Assembly: GCF_000801105.2 (NCBI RefSeq)
Contig: NC_079519.1
Coordinates: 28,185,288-28,249,287 of the forward strand
Length of the DNA: 64,000 nt
Origin: Raphanus sativus
Lineage: Eukaryota; Streptophyta; Magnoliopsida; Brassicales; Brassicaceae
Reading direction: 5' to 3'
Of the stretch, positions 36,337-49,000 are shown piece after piece. The notes below the pieces were generated by a model. It was given only the letters and a program-made list of their open reading frames with translations, was not told the DNA's origin and did not search any database. A program made the translations under genes and the position numbers. Position 1 is the first letter of the stretch, and each line of letters opens with the position of its first letter.

Positions 36337-39300
36337 TTAACCATTGTTTTCTTCTTTGTCTCGCAGATTAGTCAATCCGTAAGTTGACCGTTGAGAGTCT
36401 TTGCTGGCTTCATCAAACTCAATCCTTCTTCTTCTCTCGCTTTCCTCCGTCACGATCTGGACACCACATTCAATTATGTCGAGCTTCTGGCATGCGATGA
36501 ATTCAAAAACTATCTCATTCTCCTGATCAAGCCATCCATGTGCGTCAGCCAAATCAGTAAAAGAAAAACATAGATGTTCCGCTTGGATACATTGGAGATG
36601 CATATCAATGTCGTGGTCAGTGGGGCAACCCTTGTTTACACGCATGCGACAGAAAAACTCGGGATAATGTTCTCTGATAGGTTGTTTAGGGGAAACCACA
36701 ATGCAAAACCTAAATTTTCTGGAATCTGACCGGACGGTCAAGGAGTTTCCTATAGCTCGGTGATCAAACTCTTCAGGTATTTTTCTTCCGGGTAGGGATG
36801 CCCATAATGACTGCTGGATTAAATCAGAGTCAAAAGCCGGAAGTACAGTCTTCAATGATTCACAGGATTCTGCTATTACTCTTTCGAGTGAGGAGGGGAG
36901 CTCTGGCAGTGATGTAAGCTTTGAACATTTAAATACCCAGAGTGATTCTAGCTCATGAAGATCTTTGATGCAGTCTGGTATTTGCTCAATATTTGCTGTA
37001 ACGCCGTATATAGTGAGATTCCGGAGGCCAGACCAATGCCTAACTGATTTAGGTAACGCCTCCATCATTGTGTCTGCGATTGCCAGTGCTCTGATTTCAG
37101 TGGAAATATCTGGAAAGATTGTCAACTGTGAGCATCCATTCATGCCAACATGAGCAAGAGGTGTCAAATTGTTGAGATCCGGAACAACTTGTAGATTTGT
37201 GCAATCACTCATATCTAGTTCGTCAATTTTGCGTAGATTTCCAATAGAGGAGTGAATCTCTACCAAACTCTCGCAACCACACAGCTCCAATTTCTCGAGC
37301 ATCAACGCATTTGAAAGATCTGGGAGTTCCCTTAAACTCAAAGACCTTGACAAATCCATCTTCTTCAAATTTGCAAGTGGCTGAAATATAAAACAGCACA
37401 GCAAAACAGATCGGAAACACATCAAAGACATGATGAGAAAGTACATGTATGTCTTCAAAATAAAGAAAATACAAGAAACCAACCTGAGTTCCTTCCCAGA
37501 GCTTTTCGAGGTGGCTGTGTTGCATTTTGAGCTCCACAAGATTATTCAGGCAAAAGCCGAGAGGAAGAATCTTGCTTGGGTATGCCTTCCAATCTAGTAA
37601 CCTTAGACGACGCGGAAACTCTGTCTCCACAGGTATATGCAATATCTCATTTCCATCCTTTTTACTTTTGTAAACTTTGAGGAATCGCAGATTAGGCATC
37701 CTTTTAAAAGCGTTCGGGCTTATGAATACTTCATCGATATCGGATATGTCAAATGATATGCCCGACACATATCTAGTACCCTATACCAATTATTAATTGC
37801 AGTTATAAATATTTGTTTTAACTTGATTGTTTGAAGTATAAAAGGAATATATAACAAATAACTTAGAAACAAAACTTACTTTAGCACGTTCAAGAAAATC
37901 TTCTTTGTGAACGACCTTTGTACCCACCTGTTGTAGTAGCTTGTGCATCACTATTTCTCCTTTGGTAGAAATGTCTATGAGAGATCTATTGACTAGGATT
38001 TTTAACCCGTCTTTGATATCTGAGTTATTGTCAGCGAACATGGCTTTCACAAGATCAGCATCATTAAGGTTGAAGAAGACTGCAATGTGGAGAAATAGAG
38101 ATTGTTCTTTCTCATGTAAACTCTCATAACCGACTCTTACCACTTGCTCGATATCTTGATGATCAAGAATAGTTTCTAGCCTATTCATCACGTCTTCCCA
38201 TTCATCTACTTTCTTCCCACGTAAAGATGAACCCACCACACGTAGACCCAATGGAAGCTTGCCACAAAGCTCACTTATTTTTAATGAAAGCTCATCAAAA
38301 CCATTATGTGGATAGCTTTGTCTAAAAGCATATCTACACAGGATCTCAACAGCTTCTCCTCTAGATGGAAACTCCACATGGTACGTGTTGTTGATACCGT
38401 GTTGCTGCAGAAGCTCTTTGTTTTCTGTGGTAACTACAACCCTACTTCCAGGACCAAACCAAGAAATATCTCCAGCCAACGCCTCCAATTGTTTTATATT
38501 GTTCACATCATCAAGAAAGATTAGCACTTTCTGGTCGTGTAGCCTTTCTTTTATCACACCTAAATGGCATATTCTCAAACTATTTTGGTTCAAAGTCTTT
38601 GAAAGCAGCTCTTCTTGCAAACGAAACTTCAAACCATACTCATCCAGACCAATAGAATAGGTGCCTCTAAGGTTGTCCACAAAACAGGTAAGCTGAAATC
38701 TATTAGACAATAGACTATGCAACGCTCGGGCAATGGTACTCTTACCAATCCCTGCAGGTCCAGTGATTGCAACCATCTTGACTCCATCATTATCTAAATC
38801 AAGCAAGGACTTTATTTCTCTCAAATGAGTTTCAAGTCCCACCATGCCATCAAAATCCTTAGACGGTGTGGCATTCAGTTTGTTCGATACATCGGTAGCA
38901 ATTTTCTCAATCATATCTGCTTCATTGACCCTAGCAAAAGAGGAAAATAAATTGTTTCCATCAAATTGTGATGACAAAAGGAATAACAAGATTAGCATTC
39001 TCTTTCCCCAACACGATAATTAATATTTATTCAACAAACACAATATCATACTCATTTAAGATATAACATACTCTATTCACCTTTATTTCACCTCTTGTTC
39101 ATCATATAACAGTAAGGGTGAGCAATTAATTTACGGGTTTGCTTTAGGTTCGATTCCGTTTAAACTGGTTTTCTTTAGGTTCGATTCGGTTTAGTTTATT
39201 TGGGTTTAAAAATACTTTAACCAAAATCAACTCAAATTAGTTTCGTTTATGTTTGGTTTGGTTTAGTTTAGTTCGTTTAGTTTGTGTTCTTGGTTTGTAT

Positions 39301-41100
39301 TTAGTTTGGTTTAATTTGTGTTTGTTCAGTTCAGCGAGTTGATCTTTGAATTCCGTTTCATCACTAAATTGTTGTTTTATTCATATTTAAACGTAAAACC
39401 AAATATCAAATACAAAAACAATACAAATGTAAAAGACGTAATCTAATAATTTTATACTACTATTATCTTCAAACTTAATATGAGTATCATACGTATTTTT
39501 CAGTTTGATGTTAATGTATGTGTTTATTTTATATTCATTTAGAAGTGAAATGTATAAAACTATGTTTAGTTTTGTACATGTTAAATGGTTGAATATATTA
39601 ATTCATAATATTATTTAGGTAGGGTCCGTTCCGATGTGTTCCGAAAAATGAATATATGGAAGTGTGGATCCAGATCCGGATAGTAATTTTACAGATTCCG
39701 CAAATCCGGATCCGGATAGTAAAGTTTTAGGTCTGGAAACCCAGGTCCGTCTTTATATATTTTTAAAATAAAATTATATTTAAATATGTATAATATGTAT
39801 AATTTTACATAAAATTTAAAATTTGTTACTTCTCAATGATTTTTCAGTTTTTAAAGAAATAATTTTTAATAGACTAATTAAATGGTTAATAGTTTGTTTT
39901 AATATAGTTTTGTTTTTAAAAGAAAAAATGGATTCGGACATCCGTAGATATTCGGATTTTAATTCGAATATCCTAATTCCAGATATCCAGATCTGAATCC
40001 AGATAGCAACTTTACGGATCCAATGAATCTGGATCTGAATCCATACATCGTAAAATATTTTGGATATCTGATCCATCTCGTGCCTGATATTATTAGTATA
40101 TTTCATTTATGTAATTAAAAACACTTTAATTTTTTGTTTGGTTAGGTTTAAAACTAAACAAACAGAACTATTTTGGTTGATAAAATCTTGAACCTAATCG
40201 TTTAGACATGGAAATGATTGGTTCAGCTGTAACTGTAGAATTTAGACATTATAAATTTTTTATTTAGCTTTAAGTGATATAGCTTTAAGATTTTTTACAG
40301 CTAAAAAATGGGGTTTTAGAAATTAAAGTTGTTACAACCATTTTTTTATTTTTTATTTACTTCAGCTTTAGAAAACAAGATAAAACATGAATTTTAATTT
40401 AAAGGCTGTAGATAGAAAATAAAGCTAAAGTCAGCACTTAAGCCCAACCAATCACCCCCCGTATACTTCATTTTGGTTTGGATCCGTTTGGATTCAGTTA
40501 GGTTAGTTTAGTTTGGTTTGATTTAGGTTTTATCCCCACCCCTGTATAACACTATTAATAGATGAAAAAGAAACAGATAAGAAATGTACGATTAGACACA
40601 AACCAGTTTAGGAAGTGCTCGCCGGCTATGTTTCCCACATCGGTCAAAGCCTGACTCCATTTTTGTCTCTTCACCTCCGTATTACCAGCACAAGTTTCAT
40701 TGAAAACTTTCCCAAAATCTTCAGTCTGTTTCCGCACATGAGATGGATCTACTCCGTAGAAGACCGTCATCACTATCTGCCCAGTTTCTTCCTTGCACTT
40801 CAGAATCTCCAGCAGCTCATCCAAACACCAGCTGGAAGAAGCATAGTTCTTGGACAGCACCACGATCGAGATCCTCGATTCCCTGATTGCTTGTGTGAGT
40901 TCAGGGGCAATGGTTTGGCCTCTGTCGATTACTCGATCGTCAAACATCGAAATCCCATTGAAGGCAAACTGTTTGCGTAAGTGACTGAGAAACGTTTTAC
41001 GAACGTCTGGTCCATGGAAGCTGGTGAAGACGCGGTATCTCCAAGTCGGAGGCGAGGAAGAAATGGAAGAAACCATGGGAGAGGATCCCGAGTGATTCAT
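36337..41100 (-). CDS. TNL-3: intact TIR-NBS-LRR resistance protein
   Basis: Four exons on the minus strand: 41100-40604 (TIR), 38930-37880 (NB-ARC), 37780-37484 (297 nt) and 37380-36337 (LRR and post-LRR), GT-AG, in phase, 962 codons, no stop. The TIR has [13 protein letters not shown] and [12 protein letters not shown] with the catalytic-type Glu. The NB-ARC has [32 protein letters not shown] and MHKLLQQVG. The NB-ARC exon is exactly 45 nt shorter than in TNL-1 and TNL-4: about 15 residues between HKED and FLERAK, where sisters carry the conserved [12 protein letters not shown] segment, are missing. The LRR part includes [16 protein letters not shown] and [14 protein letters not shown]. Intron 1 is 1.67 kb and holds a transposon-like insert. 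A W-box TTGACT lies 94-99 bp upstream of the ATG. A second ATG at 41076 is an alternative start. Confidence 0.88.
39110..40544. mobile_element. Probable non-autonomous transposon in TNL-3 intron 1
   Basis: The ends are loosely inverted (CAGTAAGGGTGAGC on the left; CAGGGGTGGGGAT read from the right), with TATAA on both outer sides. The interior has GGTTTGGTTTAGTTTAG and CGGATCCGGAT-type repetition. The ends are not exact, so superfamily and limits are uncertain. It accounts for most of the long intron. Confidence 0.4.
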
Positions 41101-41287
41101 AATCAAGAATTCAGAGAGATGTATTCGGATAAGCCACAGATGAGGAGGGGATATAATGGAAAGTTCAGTGCGTATTCTTACTTTTTGAGTTTGTTGACTT
41201 TTGAGACTTGAGAGAGATGGAGATTTTTCCTGCTCCGTTGGTAAAGAGTAAAACATAAGACAAGACAACCTTAAACTTAGAAGGTAA

Positions 41288-41836
41288 GAGCACCATTAAC
41301 GCAGCATTTAACGGGGTGCTTAGACAAAAAGAGTGATTTAATTAAATCAAAAATAATAGAAAGGTTAACTTCGATGTTTAGCTTATGTTTCAAGTTTATG
41401 TGATCTGTACTGTGTGAGTTTCTATTCTTGTATAATTATAAAAAAAATATGTTTCAAGTTTATGTGAGTTTCTGTGTTCTCTATGTTTTCAGGTTCAAGT
41501 AATGGGAGCAGTCAGGATTGTACTCAGAGTTGTATCACGAGTGGTACGAGCTGTTGTTGTCTCCTTCTATCACAAGTTCTTCTATCTTTTTTTTGACCAT
41601 ATATGGCTTCTTCATCTCAAAACACTGAATCATTTGATGATGCATTTGATCAAATGTTTGTTTAAAAATTTGATCAAATGTTTGAAAATTTGGCCATTTT
41701 TTTTAAGAACCCATGAATAAGATGCTTGCATTGGAGGAGATTTATTAAAAGTTGCTTAGGAAAATTGCTTAACATCTTTATATTGTTAAAAAATTGATTA
41801 AGCATCCCATATTAGATGCTATGGTTAATGATGCTC
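41288..41836. mobile_element. Tourist-like (Harbinger) element upstream of TNL-3
   Basis: A 549-bp element. The left end GAGCACCATTAACG and right end (minus strand) GAGCATCATTAACC are good inverted repeats, flanked by TAA at 41285-41287 and 41837-41839. It lies within the TNL-3 promoter side. A small open frame inside (41502-41720) has no recognisable domain. Confidence 0.78.
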
Positions 41837-42140
41837 TAATAACTTGAAAACTTTATCTTTTTTTGTAAATATGTTAACTAACTGAGTAATTGACTCAACC
41901 TTAAGGTCTCAATAGAACATCTTTAACCACATCTATTTTTTTCCTGAAATAAAAGAAATTTATTTATAAAAATGAATTTACTATTCTGTAAGAATTCTTC
42001 TATCATAAAAAAAATATTAATCTTTTACTCAAAAATGAAGACAAAGTAACTTTCATAATATTCTCCTCTACAGTAGAAGAAAATATAAAAGAAAAAAAAT
42101 AGAAGTGGGTAGGTTATGGTTGTACATCTCTCTCAGTTTC

Positions 42141-42240
42141 TCTCATGTCTTATCCTTTTATTACACCTCGCAACTTCAAATTCAACGTCTTTCCCAAGCC
42201 TCCGTGGAGAGAACGTACATATATATTCATTTCTAAGGGC
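42141..42240 (+). pseudogene. TIR-exon relic
   Basis: An ATG at 42145 begins a run resembling the start of a TIR exon: TPRNFKFNVFP, then, after a 1-nt frame change, SLRGENV. This parallels [17 protein letters not shown] at the start of TNL-4. Similarity ends after about 100 bp. It is short and degenerate, so this is a sequence-level inference only. Confidence 0.5.
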
Positions 42241-43364
42241 ATTTCTTAGAGCATTCTATTTTCCGTTCTAAAATAAAATTTAGAAAAAGTGTTTATTTGG
42301 TATTCTATTATCCGCAATATCTTAAAGTTAAAAATAAATTTACTCTATATATAAAATAATTTATTTTTTATCATCACTCTATATTTTACTATAAAATAGA
42401 GTATCATTATAACATAACAATGACCAACTGTATTATAAGATTGCATGCCAACATAATCTTTCAATATACTTTATTTTTGATTTAAATGGATATTTTTTAT
42501 CATAACAAAAATTTTAACTTTTAATTTACTCTTTTTTAATTTCATAATTAGTATCAAATCATTATTGTAAAATTTTATTAATTCTAATCCGTGGAGATTT
42601 GATAAATTTTGATTTGGATTCAGATAATCCGTTTAAATTATTTTAAATTTTTAAATTCATATATTTCAATTTTCTCAAATTTTTAAAATAAAATAATATG
42701 TATAGCATAAAATTTAAATATGTATTCCAAAATACATAAATTTAACATAAATTAGTTTAGCTTAAATACTTGAATGGAGAATCAATAAATATTTCAAGTA
42801 CTTTCGGTGTTTTGAGTATTGTTAGCTATTTTCGATATTTACTTTTGACTGTTTCAATATATTTTCAAGTATTTTGGAAAACTTCAAAATATCATATATA
42901 TTTTGGATATTCTTTTGAATATTAAATCTGTTAATAATTAATATATTAAGTATATAAATCTAATTTGGATATATTTGGATATCCCAAATATTTTGGTTCG
43001 AGTTAGAATCGGTTCAAGTTAGAATTGGTTCGAATTTTCTAGATGTCAAAATTTTGAACCTTTCGGATCTTTAATCAGTATTAACTCGGATTCAGTATTA
43101 TTTTTTGGATAGGATCCGATTCGGTTTTATTCCCAGACCTAATAATACAAAATATATGTTGTAAATATTGATATATGTTCATGAGTTTTCAAAAAAATTA
43201 TAGGTAATGTTCGTTTATAAAACTTTGTACTTATCATCATTTCAGTTTTTTCTACTATTTATATAAATCCAAAAATATCAAAGTGTACAAAATAATTATG
43301 AAAGTATGTATAGATATTTTAAGATGAGGAACTAAGCTAATGCAAGAAATAAAACTAATCAGAT
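42241..43364. other. AT-rich intergenic DNA
   Basis: No gene. 42580-43140 is degenerate CGGATT/TTGGATAT repetition of the kind seen in Brassica non-autonomous transposons. No clean termini were found. Confidence 0.45.
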
Positions 43365-43367
43365 TTA

Positions 43368-43985
43368 GGTGCTGACTGGTTTTCCCGCTACCACCCGCAA
43401 ACGCAGCTTTTGCGGTTCATAGCGGTTGTTGGCGTTTCAAAACAATCACAGAAAATGCTACAAATCGCTTCAAACCGCTCCGGACCTCTTAAAATCAAAA
43501 GCTGGTTCCAGCTAGCGTTTGCGGTTGCGGGCGGTTGCGGGAGGGTAAATTTTTTTTAAAAAAAAACAGAATAAATAAAATAATACTAAAATATCCAATA
43601 AAAAATTTCAATTGAAATAATAGAAATTGTAAAATGTATTCATATTATATTTCAATTTATATTATAAAAATTCAAAACTAAAATATTTTCTATAAATTTT
43701 TAAAACTGAATAATATGATTTTATAAATATAAATTTTATATTTATCATATTATTATGATTTTTTAATATTTTTATAATTACATAAAATGTAAATATTGTT
43801 AAATTATTATTTAACAGATGTTGTGTTTGGTAGTTTACCAGTCATAAGAGTTCCGCAAACGCAACAATTTCTAACAGCTGTACCAGTCGTACAAATCTCT
43901 AGAAAACGCTTAAAACCACAACCACCCGCATCCGCAAACTCCCGCAACCGCAACCGCAACCGCTGCGGTTACACCAGTCAGGCTC
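43368..43985. mobile_element. Harbinger-like element with TTA duplication
   Basis: The left end GGTGCTGACTGGT and right end, on the minus strand, GAGCCTGACTGGT match at 10 of 13 positions. TTA flanks both sides (43365-43367 and 43986-43988). Next to each end lies a TGCGGTTGCGGG-type repeat, inverted between the two sides, so the element folds back. There is no transposase. Confidence 0.6.
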
Positions 43986-44330
43986 TTAGTTTAACAAGAA
44001 TCAAAACTAACTGTGCTTAGATTTGAAGAAATATGTATAACTTAATATAACCCACAAAATGAATAACTTAAATAATCTAAATTTTATGCCCAAGATCAAA
44101 AGTCTAGATGCAAAAAAAGAATTAATCAAAATTTTACTTTTTCAGCACAAAAAAATACTAGGGCCAAACTACTATGGTTAAAATTGAAGAAGTAAATACA
44201 ATTCGATATGTTCAAGTAATAACCAAATCGACAATATAATATATATTCAAATTACATATCTAATTAGAAAAATATAGTATTAGTTCAAACAAATCATACA
44301 TATAAATTACAACCTTATCTTCTTACTTCA

Positions 44331-44377
44331 GACGGTTTGCGCAAGTGACTTAGGCCATCTCCATCCTTCTGGTCCAA
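44331..44377 (-). pseudogene. Possible TIR-exon fragment
   Basis: On the minus strand GGACCAGA and, after a diverged stretch, AAGTCACTTGCGCAAAC line up with the GGACCAGACGTC...AGTCACTTACGCAAAC part of the TNL-3 TIR exon. It is only about 47 bp long, so chance similarity cannot be excluded. Confidence 0.3.
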
Positions 44378-44400
44378 ATGTGAAATTGCGAGGAAGCAAG

Positions 44401-45969
44401 TTAATAGTTTCCTGTGAGATTCTAACTTAAAGTCTTTTTAGGGAACCATGTCTTACTTTTCAAAGGAATTTATGTGTTTTGACTTTTACTAGGACGTGCG
44501 GGTGTATTTTTTTTATAAAGTATATTGTTTTCATGTCAATATTAGAGTTGGATAAAAAATTTGAATCCAAAAAATCTTATGATCCAAAAAGAAGTATCAA
44601 ACCCAAACCAAAACTGATTAAATATCAAAATTTTGGTGAGAACTGAAACCGAATCTGATCCTAACCAAATTATTTAGGACACTCGAATGTATTTTGAAAT
44701 AGATTTATATGCTTATATATATGTTATTTTTAGATTTAATGTATATAAAAACATCCAGAATATATATAATATTTTTAAATTGGTTTAAATAACTGAATAT
44801 ATATATAGTTAAAGTATACTCAAAACACCAAATAAACTTAAAATAATTATTAATTCTCTATCCAAATATTTAAATCAAACCAATTTATATGTTAAGTTCA
44901 TGTATTCTGACATATGTTATTCAATTTTGTATGTAATATTTTATTTTGTTTATATATATTGAAAATTTTTAAGTATATAATAAATTTTAAAAATAATTTA
45001 AATGGGTTAGCCGAACCCGAACAAACCCGCAAAAATCTGAATAGAAACCGAATCAAAATTTAGAAATATCCAAATGTGACTAAAATTTTTGACCCCGAAA
45101 ACTTAATACCAAAACAAACCCAAACCGAACCCGAATGAGTACCCGAACGCTCACCCCTAACTCACAATCTTTTTTTTCCCTTTAAAAACAGAGTAAACAT
45201 ATAATTAGGAGTATTTTATATGTACTATAATATAAATAATTACATATATTATATTTAAAAATTTAATGTGAAATATAAAAATCATTATTTAAGTTGGTAT
45301 GTGAAATTTGACTTTGTATTGTATTTTTCTTATATGTATCGAAAATATTTTTAATAATGGTTATGGAAATTATTTTAGTAAAAATAAAATTGTGAGTATA
45401 TGTATATTTTAAATATATTTTTGATATAAATCAACTTTAAATTATTTTCCTATTTGAAATATATATAAAGTTTAAATTTTGTGAACCACTGAGTTAAATT
45501 TTATAGGAAACAATTATAAAGTTCAGATCTCGGTGAATCTTTTGGTAATATTCCAAAAATGTTTTTGTTATGAAAATAGTTTAGTTTTAGAATATTCTCT
45601 TTGCATACACCAAACTGATTTGAAGTGGTCGATTTAAGAAAATATCTACACCAAGCTAAATATAAAATACTTTTGCTCGGTTTAGTTTTGTAAGTTAATA
45701 AATGATGATTAAATTATTGAAAATGCTAAATATTAATTCAGTTGCATGTAGTTGTAATTATTTAGGAAAAATTAGGGTTAAATACTAAATGTACTTCAGT
45801 TTTAATATGATAGATAGATATACAATTTTATAAATGCTTAGAAATGAACGATAGCGAAGATTATAGTCATGCAACAACCATTTTAGTGACATTTTTAAAA
45901 ACTTTAAACGACCACCACGTAACAACTCCGAAAATACAAAGGAAGCATCCCCTTTTAATTTTTGTTTTT
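44401..45969. other. AT-rich intergenic DNA upstream of TNL-4
   Basis: 44540-45165 carries CCCGAACCCGAA-type repetition ending CGCTCACCCCTAA, like the end of a known class of Brassica non-autonomous elements, but the left end does not mirror it convincingly. No gene is seen. Confidence 0.45.
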
Positions 45970-45977
45970 ATTTATAT
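45970..45977 (+). promoter_or_regulatory. Candidate TATA box of TNL-4
   Basis: ATTTATAT, about 75-80 bp before the ATG at 46050, followed by GGCTTTCCCCC. It matches the arrangement before TNL-1. Confidence 0.5.
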
Positions 45978-46049
45978 GGCTTTCCCCCTACACATTTAAT
46001 TCAATGTAGCTAATTTTATTTATCTCAAGACTACTCATTACCCTTTTCC

Positions 46050-49000
46050 ATGTCTCTTAGCTCGTCTCTCATGGCTTCTTCTTCCTCTTTTACGTCTCGT
46101 AACTACAGCTATAATGTCTTTGCGAGCTTCCACGGTCCTGACGTCCGTAAAACACTTCTCAGTCACATACGTGAACAGTTTACCCTCAGCGGGATCACTA
46201 TGTTCGATGATCAGGTGATTGTGAGAAGCGCAACCATCGCCCCTTCACTCACAGAAGCTATAAAAGAATCTAGGATCTCAATCGTGATTCTCTCCAAGAA
46301 CTATGCTTCATCAAGCTGGTGTTTGAATGAACTGGTGGAGATATTGGAGTGCAAGAAAGCTATGGGGCAGATGGTGATGACCATCTTCTACGGAGTGGAT
46401 CCATCTGATGTACGGAAACAGAGCGGGGAATTCGGGATCTCTTTCAATGAAACTTGTGCAAGTAAGACGGATGAGGAAAGGCAGAAATGGAGCAAAGCTT
46501 TGAACGAAGTGGGTAACATTGCTGGAGAAGACTTCTTAAGATGGTTAGTCTTTAATTAATTTGACTTTATTTCATAGATTTTGTTAGATGATTAAAGAAA
46601 CGTTATTTGTTAAATGAAAACGGTGTTTTTCTTTTCTTTCTGCTTCCTCAGGTCAAACGAAGCAAAAATGATCAAAAAAATTGCCAGAGATGTTTCAAAT
46701 AAACTGAATGCTACACCGTCTAGGGATTTTGATGGCATGGTTGGACTTGAAGCTCATTTGAGAGAAATGGAGTCTTTGTTGGATTTTGATGACGATGGAG
46801 TTAAGGTGGTTGCGATCTCTGGTCCTGCAGGCATTGGTAAGACTACCATAGCTAGAGCAATACATAGCTTGCACTCTTATAGGTTCCAGCTTACTTGTTT
46901 TGTTGACAATCTTAGAGGAAGCTATCCCAATGGTTTTGATGAGTATGGTTTGAAGCTGCGTTTACAAGAAGAGTTTCTTTCGAATATTTTGAAACAAGAT
47001 GGTATTAGGATATGCCATTTAGGTGTGATAGAAGAAAGGCTACACGACCAGAGAGTGCTAATCATTCTTGATGATGTGAACAATATAAAACAATTGGAGG
47101 CGTTGGCTGGAGACATTTCTTGGTTTGGTCGTGGAAGTAGGGTTGTGGTTACCACGGAAAACAAAGAGCTTCTGCAGCAACATGGTATCAACAATACGTA
47201 CCATGTTGAGTTTCCATCTAGAAGAGACGCTCATGAGATCCTGTGTAGATATGCTTTTAAACAAAGCTATCCACATGCTGGTTTTGAAGAGCTTGCATTA
47301 CAAGTAACTGACCTTTGTGGTAATCTTCCATTGGGTCTACGTGTGGTGGGTTCATCTTTACGTGGGAAGAAAGAAGACGAGTGGGAAGATGTAATGAACA
47401 GGCTGGAATCTGTTCTTGATCGAGATATTGAGGAAGTACTAAGAGTGGGCTATGAAAGTTTAGATGAGAATGAGCAAACGCTATTTCTCCACATTGCAGT
47501 CTTCTTGAACTATGAAGATGGTAATATTGTGAAAACCATGTTTGATGACGGTGACTTGGATGTCAAACACGGGTTGAAAGTCCTTGAAAACAGATCTCTG
47601 ATAGAGTTATATGACAAGAAGGAAACAATAAAGATGCACAGATTACTACAACAAATGGGTATAAAAGCCATCCATAAACAAGAGCCCTGGAAACGCCGGA
47701 TCCTGATAGATGCTCCAGAGATATGTGATGTTCTTGAACATGCAAAAGTAAGTCCTTTCTCTTGTATTCTTTGTTCATAGGAAGGAACTATCGTGTTAAC
47801 AATATGTTTTTATTTTGAATAACCATCAACAATAATGGTGTAGGGTACTAGAGTTATCTCCGGCATATCATTTGATACATCTGATATTGATGAAGTATCT
47901 ATAAGCCCGAGAGCTTTCAGAAGAATGCCAAAACTTCGATTCCTCAGAGTTTACAAAAGTAAAGAGGCTGGGAATGATGTAGTGCATATACCTGAGGATA
48001 TGGAGTTTCCGCGTCGTCTAAGGTTACTGCATTGGGAGGCATACCCAAACAAGTGTCTTCATCCTTCCTTTCATCCTGAATATCTTGTGAAACTTGATAT
48101 GCAAGATAGCCAGCTCGAGTACCTCTGGCAAGGAACCCAGGTTGGTGTTGCATTTTCATTCTGAAGATATATATTCTTTTCAGAGTTTTAAAAATCGGGT
48201 TCAGGCAGCACTAGTGGGCAAATCGGATATGAACCAAACGTTTTGAATACCGATAAAAAGTTGGGTCTTGGCTTTGAAAAAATTGTTCTTAGGGGCTTTT
48301 CTAACACCGCCTAACGATTTCTTGAATATTGTTTTTTTTTTTCTCTTCATGTTATATATATGATGTTTTTCCTCTCTGCTTCTTGTGTGGTTTTACATTG
48401 CAGCCGCTTACAAATCTCAAGGAGATAGATTTGCAGAGGTCTTTTCATTTGAAGGAGCTCCCTGATCTCTCAAATGCTACAAATCTTAAAGGATTGTATC
48501 TAAGTTATTGCCAGAGCTTAGTAGAGCTTCCACCCTCTTGTTCGCGTCTTCATAAACTAAAGGATCTGTGGATGGATCACTGCACAAACCTACAAGTCAT
48601 ACCAGCTCACATGAACTTGGAATCTCTTAAACGTGTAAGTATGAAAGGATGCTCAAGACTGAGACATATTCCATTTATGTCAAAGAATAATATTAGGCAG
48701 ATGGATATATCAGAGACAGCGGTTGAAGATGTAGCTACATCAACTAGCCTTCGCACTCGTCCTCTATCTTACTCTATGATAGGCTGTCGCAAGCTCAAGG
48801 AAATAACACATCTCCCTAAGTATGTAACCGAACTAGACCTAAGAAAATCTTCTATTAAAAAGATTCCGGATTGCATCAAATCTTTTCGTCTACTACTTGA
48901 GCTAAAGATTTGTGGATGCAGAAAACTAACGTCATTGCCAGAGCTTCCTTCTCAGCTCATGCTCCTATCTGCAAACGATTGTGAGTCACTCGAGGAAGTC

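Noticed and set aside
44520..45170. Transposon with CGCTCACCCCTAA end
   Set aside because: The left end does not mirror it and no target duplication was found.
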